Assembly (NCBI RefSeq): GCF_020509005.1
Contig: NC_063012.1
Span: 4,960,001 to 5,024,000 of the forward strand
Reading direction: 5' to 3'
Length of the DNA: 64,000 nucleotides
From: Fulvia fulva
Taxonomy: Eukaryota > Ascomycota > Dothideomycetes > Mycosphaerellales > Mycosphaerellaceae
The notes beneath the pieces are model-generated. The model worked only from the letters and a program-made list of their open reading frames with translations, did not search any database and had not been told where the DNA came from. The position numbers and the translations under genes were made by a program. This document shows, one piece after another, positions 62,345 to 64,000 of the stretch. Numbering within the stretch: the stretch's first letter is position 1; every line of letters starts with the position of its first letter.

Positions 62345-64000
62345 ACCCGAACTTCCTAGGACAGAAAGAGCATGAGATTGAGAGACACGGAACGCAAGAG
62401 ACGGTAACAGACTATAGTGAGGAGCTTAAGATATCGGCATGCGCACTGGATAAGCAACAGCCAGCTGTGTACCCTCACATAGTGTTACCCGTAATGATAC
62501 AACAGAGAAAGGCTCGAGGCCTTGTAGATTCTGCTTCCACCTCTCTCTTTCTTGACTGGAAATTCACACGCAAATACACAATACCCCTGATCCCTTTGAC
62601 GCAAAGCCGACGACTAACACTGGGAGATGGAACGGCCACTGCGCGGCAGATTACACACGCGGCCCCTGTAGACGTAGTCATAGGCGATCATCACGAGCAA
62701 ATGTTATGCTACGTCACCGACCTCGAATACGACATCGTCTTTGGCCTGCCGTGGCTTACAGCGCACAACCCAAACATCTTCTGGGAGACAGGCGAGGTGG
62801 CATTCAGGTCGGATTACTGCTTTGGTCACTGTCTACAGAATAAGACACCGACAACAGTGCAATCCCTGAACCACCGCGAGAAGAAGAAGCAGGCACCAGT
62901 ACGGTACGGACCAGAGCCCTTCACTGGAGATGTAGCGAGCTTCACAGCAGGAGGAGCAGAGCTGAATGCCTCATCATATGACCTGGAAGACATAGACGAT
63001 GAAGAAGTGGACTGCCAGGGCGTTTCTCAACGCGCGTGGGGGATGTACGCGCACCGGCCTGGGGCTGAGTGCTTCTACATCATGCCCACTAGGCGTGAGA
63101 GCGACGGCGGAGAGCTTAAGCTGAGTGCAATGGCTGCTGATGATCTGGACCAATTCTTGAACAAGCAGTTCAATCACAACCCGAAGGAGAAGTTGCCGCC
63201 AATGTACCACGATATTGCGGACGCTTTCTCAGCTAAGGATCATGAAGGACTCCCACCTCACCGACTAGGCGTAGATCATGAGATTCACATTAAGCCTGAT
63301 GGTCCACAAGAGCCACCATACCGCAAGCCCTACGGCCTAGCTGAGAAGGAGAACGAGGCAGTTAAAAAATGGCTAGACGAGCAAACATCTGAAGGGAAGG
63401 TGCGGAAAGCAGGGCAAAAGACGAACCAGTCTCCTGCACCAGTGCTAGTGGTACGTAAGCCTGGAGGTGGGCTGCGTGTTTGTATCGACTACAGAGGATT
63501 GAATGCGATCACTATCAAGAACCGGTATCCGATTCCCTTGATACAAGAGACGCTCAACCGCATGCACGGCAAGAAGTACTTCACAAAGCTGGACATTGTA
63601 GCAGCCTTCAACAAGTTACGGATAGCTGAAGGGCACGAGTGGTTGACAGCGTTTGCGACACGATACGGCATCTACGAGTGTCTAGTGTTGCCATTCGGCT
63701 TGTGCAACGGACCAGCATCGTTCCAATCATACATCAACAAGGTCTTGCAAGAACACCTAGACGACTTTGTGTCGGCCTACCTGGATGACGTACTTATCTT
63801 CAGTGACACCTTGGAGGAGCACATTGAACACGTGCGGAAGGTTCTCACCAAGCTACGCGATGCAGGACTTACAGTGGACATCGACAAAAGCGAATTCCAC
63901 CAACAGAAGGTGAAGTATCTTGGGCTAATCATAACCCCTGACGGCATCGAGATGGACCCCGAGAAACTCGAATGTATTCAGACATGGGAAGCTCCTGAGA
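62308..64000 (+). CDS. Gypsy pol polyprotein (protease, reverse transcriptase), partial
   Basis: The frame one base back from gag is open from about 62197 to 64000 with no stop and leaves the window. It has no start codon of its own near the overlap, so expression as a gag-pol fusion by frameshift is the natural reading. The protease region has RGLVDSASTSLFLDW (62509-62553), where retropepsins normally have DSGAT, then LGDGTATARQITHAAPVDVV and DIVFGLPWLTAHNP. The reverse transcriptase starts near 63230 with DHEIHIKPDGPQEPPYRKPY, PVLVVRKPGGGLRVCIDYRG, FTKLDIVAAFNKLRI (first catalytic Asp) and YLDDVLIFS (63778-63804, catalytic Asp pair). Confidence 0.9.

Larger units (their letters stand above)
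59880..64000 (+). mobile_element. Intact, un-RIPed Gypsy LTR retrotransposon (runs off the window)
   Basis: A Ty3/gypsy element inserted into an older copy of itself. It has normal dinucleotide content, open gag (60200-62326) and a pol frame open without a stop from about 62197 to the end of the window, linked by a predicted -1 frameshift signal. Domain order seen is gag, protease, reverse transcriptase; RNase H, integrase and the 3' LTR must lie to the right. The intact frames suggest a recent insertion that has not passed through a RIP cycle. Confidence 0.93.

Noticed and set aside
1..64000. CRISPR arrays, bacterial operons, rRNA or tRNA genes
   Set aside because: The sequence is eukaryotic with introns. 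No regularly spaced repeats were seen. A look for tRNA B-box-like motifs gave no candidate with a foldable tRNA around it.

Overview
The window comes from a filamentous ascomycete, most likely a Dothideomycete. The genes carry short GT-AG introns of about 50-180 bp, and several products are Pezizomycotina-type: a SUR7/PalI protein, a TCO89-like TORC1 subunit, an EF-hand-less PI-PLC, an SMP/LEA protein and a UstYa-family protein. The right half carries the signature of repeat-induced point mutation (RIP): CpA and TpG turned into TpA on both strands. Genus-level placement is not possible from the sequence alone.

Left half (1-35.5 kb) is ordinary gene-rich euchromatin. In order it holds AMP deaminase (+), a single-pass tail-anchored-like protein (+), a frameshifted and catalytically degenerate protein kinase (+), an ankyrin/RCC1/double-BTB protein of the IBtk type (+), a TCO89-like TORC1 subunit (+), a small GPI-anchored cell-wall-type protein (+), the ribosome-rescue GTPase HBS1 (+), a SUR7/PalI tetraspanner (-), a large disordered Pro/Arg-rich protein (-), a small spliced cupin (-), phosphoinositide phospholipase C (+), a 78-residue spliced zinc-ribbon protein (+), an SMP/LEA-like protein (+) and a damaged UstYa-family gene (-) at the edge of the repeats. 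There is no operon-like logic; these are independent housekeeping genes.

Right half (about 35.5-64 kb) is a nest of transposable elements. Most of it is so heavily RIPed that no reading frame survives between 35.6 and 49.3 kb or between 54.1 and 59.9 kb. Target-site duplications and residual reading frames let the layers be read: a LINE 5' end, the 3' part of a minus-strand chromovirus-like Gypsy element, a Fot1/Pogo DNA transposon, LINE B (15-bp target duplication) split by LINE A (15-bp duplication) and by a Copia element (218-bp LTRs, 5-bp duplication), a minus-strand LINE C, then a RIPed Gypsy copy interrupted by an almost identical un-RIPed Gypsy copy that runs off the right end. The extent of RIP falls with insertion order: older LINEs saturated, LINE A partial, Copia light, last Gypsy none.

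The most noteworthy observations are a textbook-looking -1 ribosomal frameshift signal between gag and pol of the intact Gypsy element (heptamer GGGAAAT, 5-nt spacer, perfect 8-bp stem enclosing the gag stop), the adjacent RIPed and un-RIPed copies of that element, and several small or damaged genes that are only visible after splicing. I see no clear sign of a wholly new defence or metabolic system.
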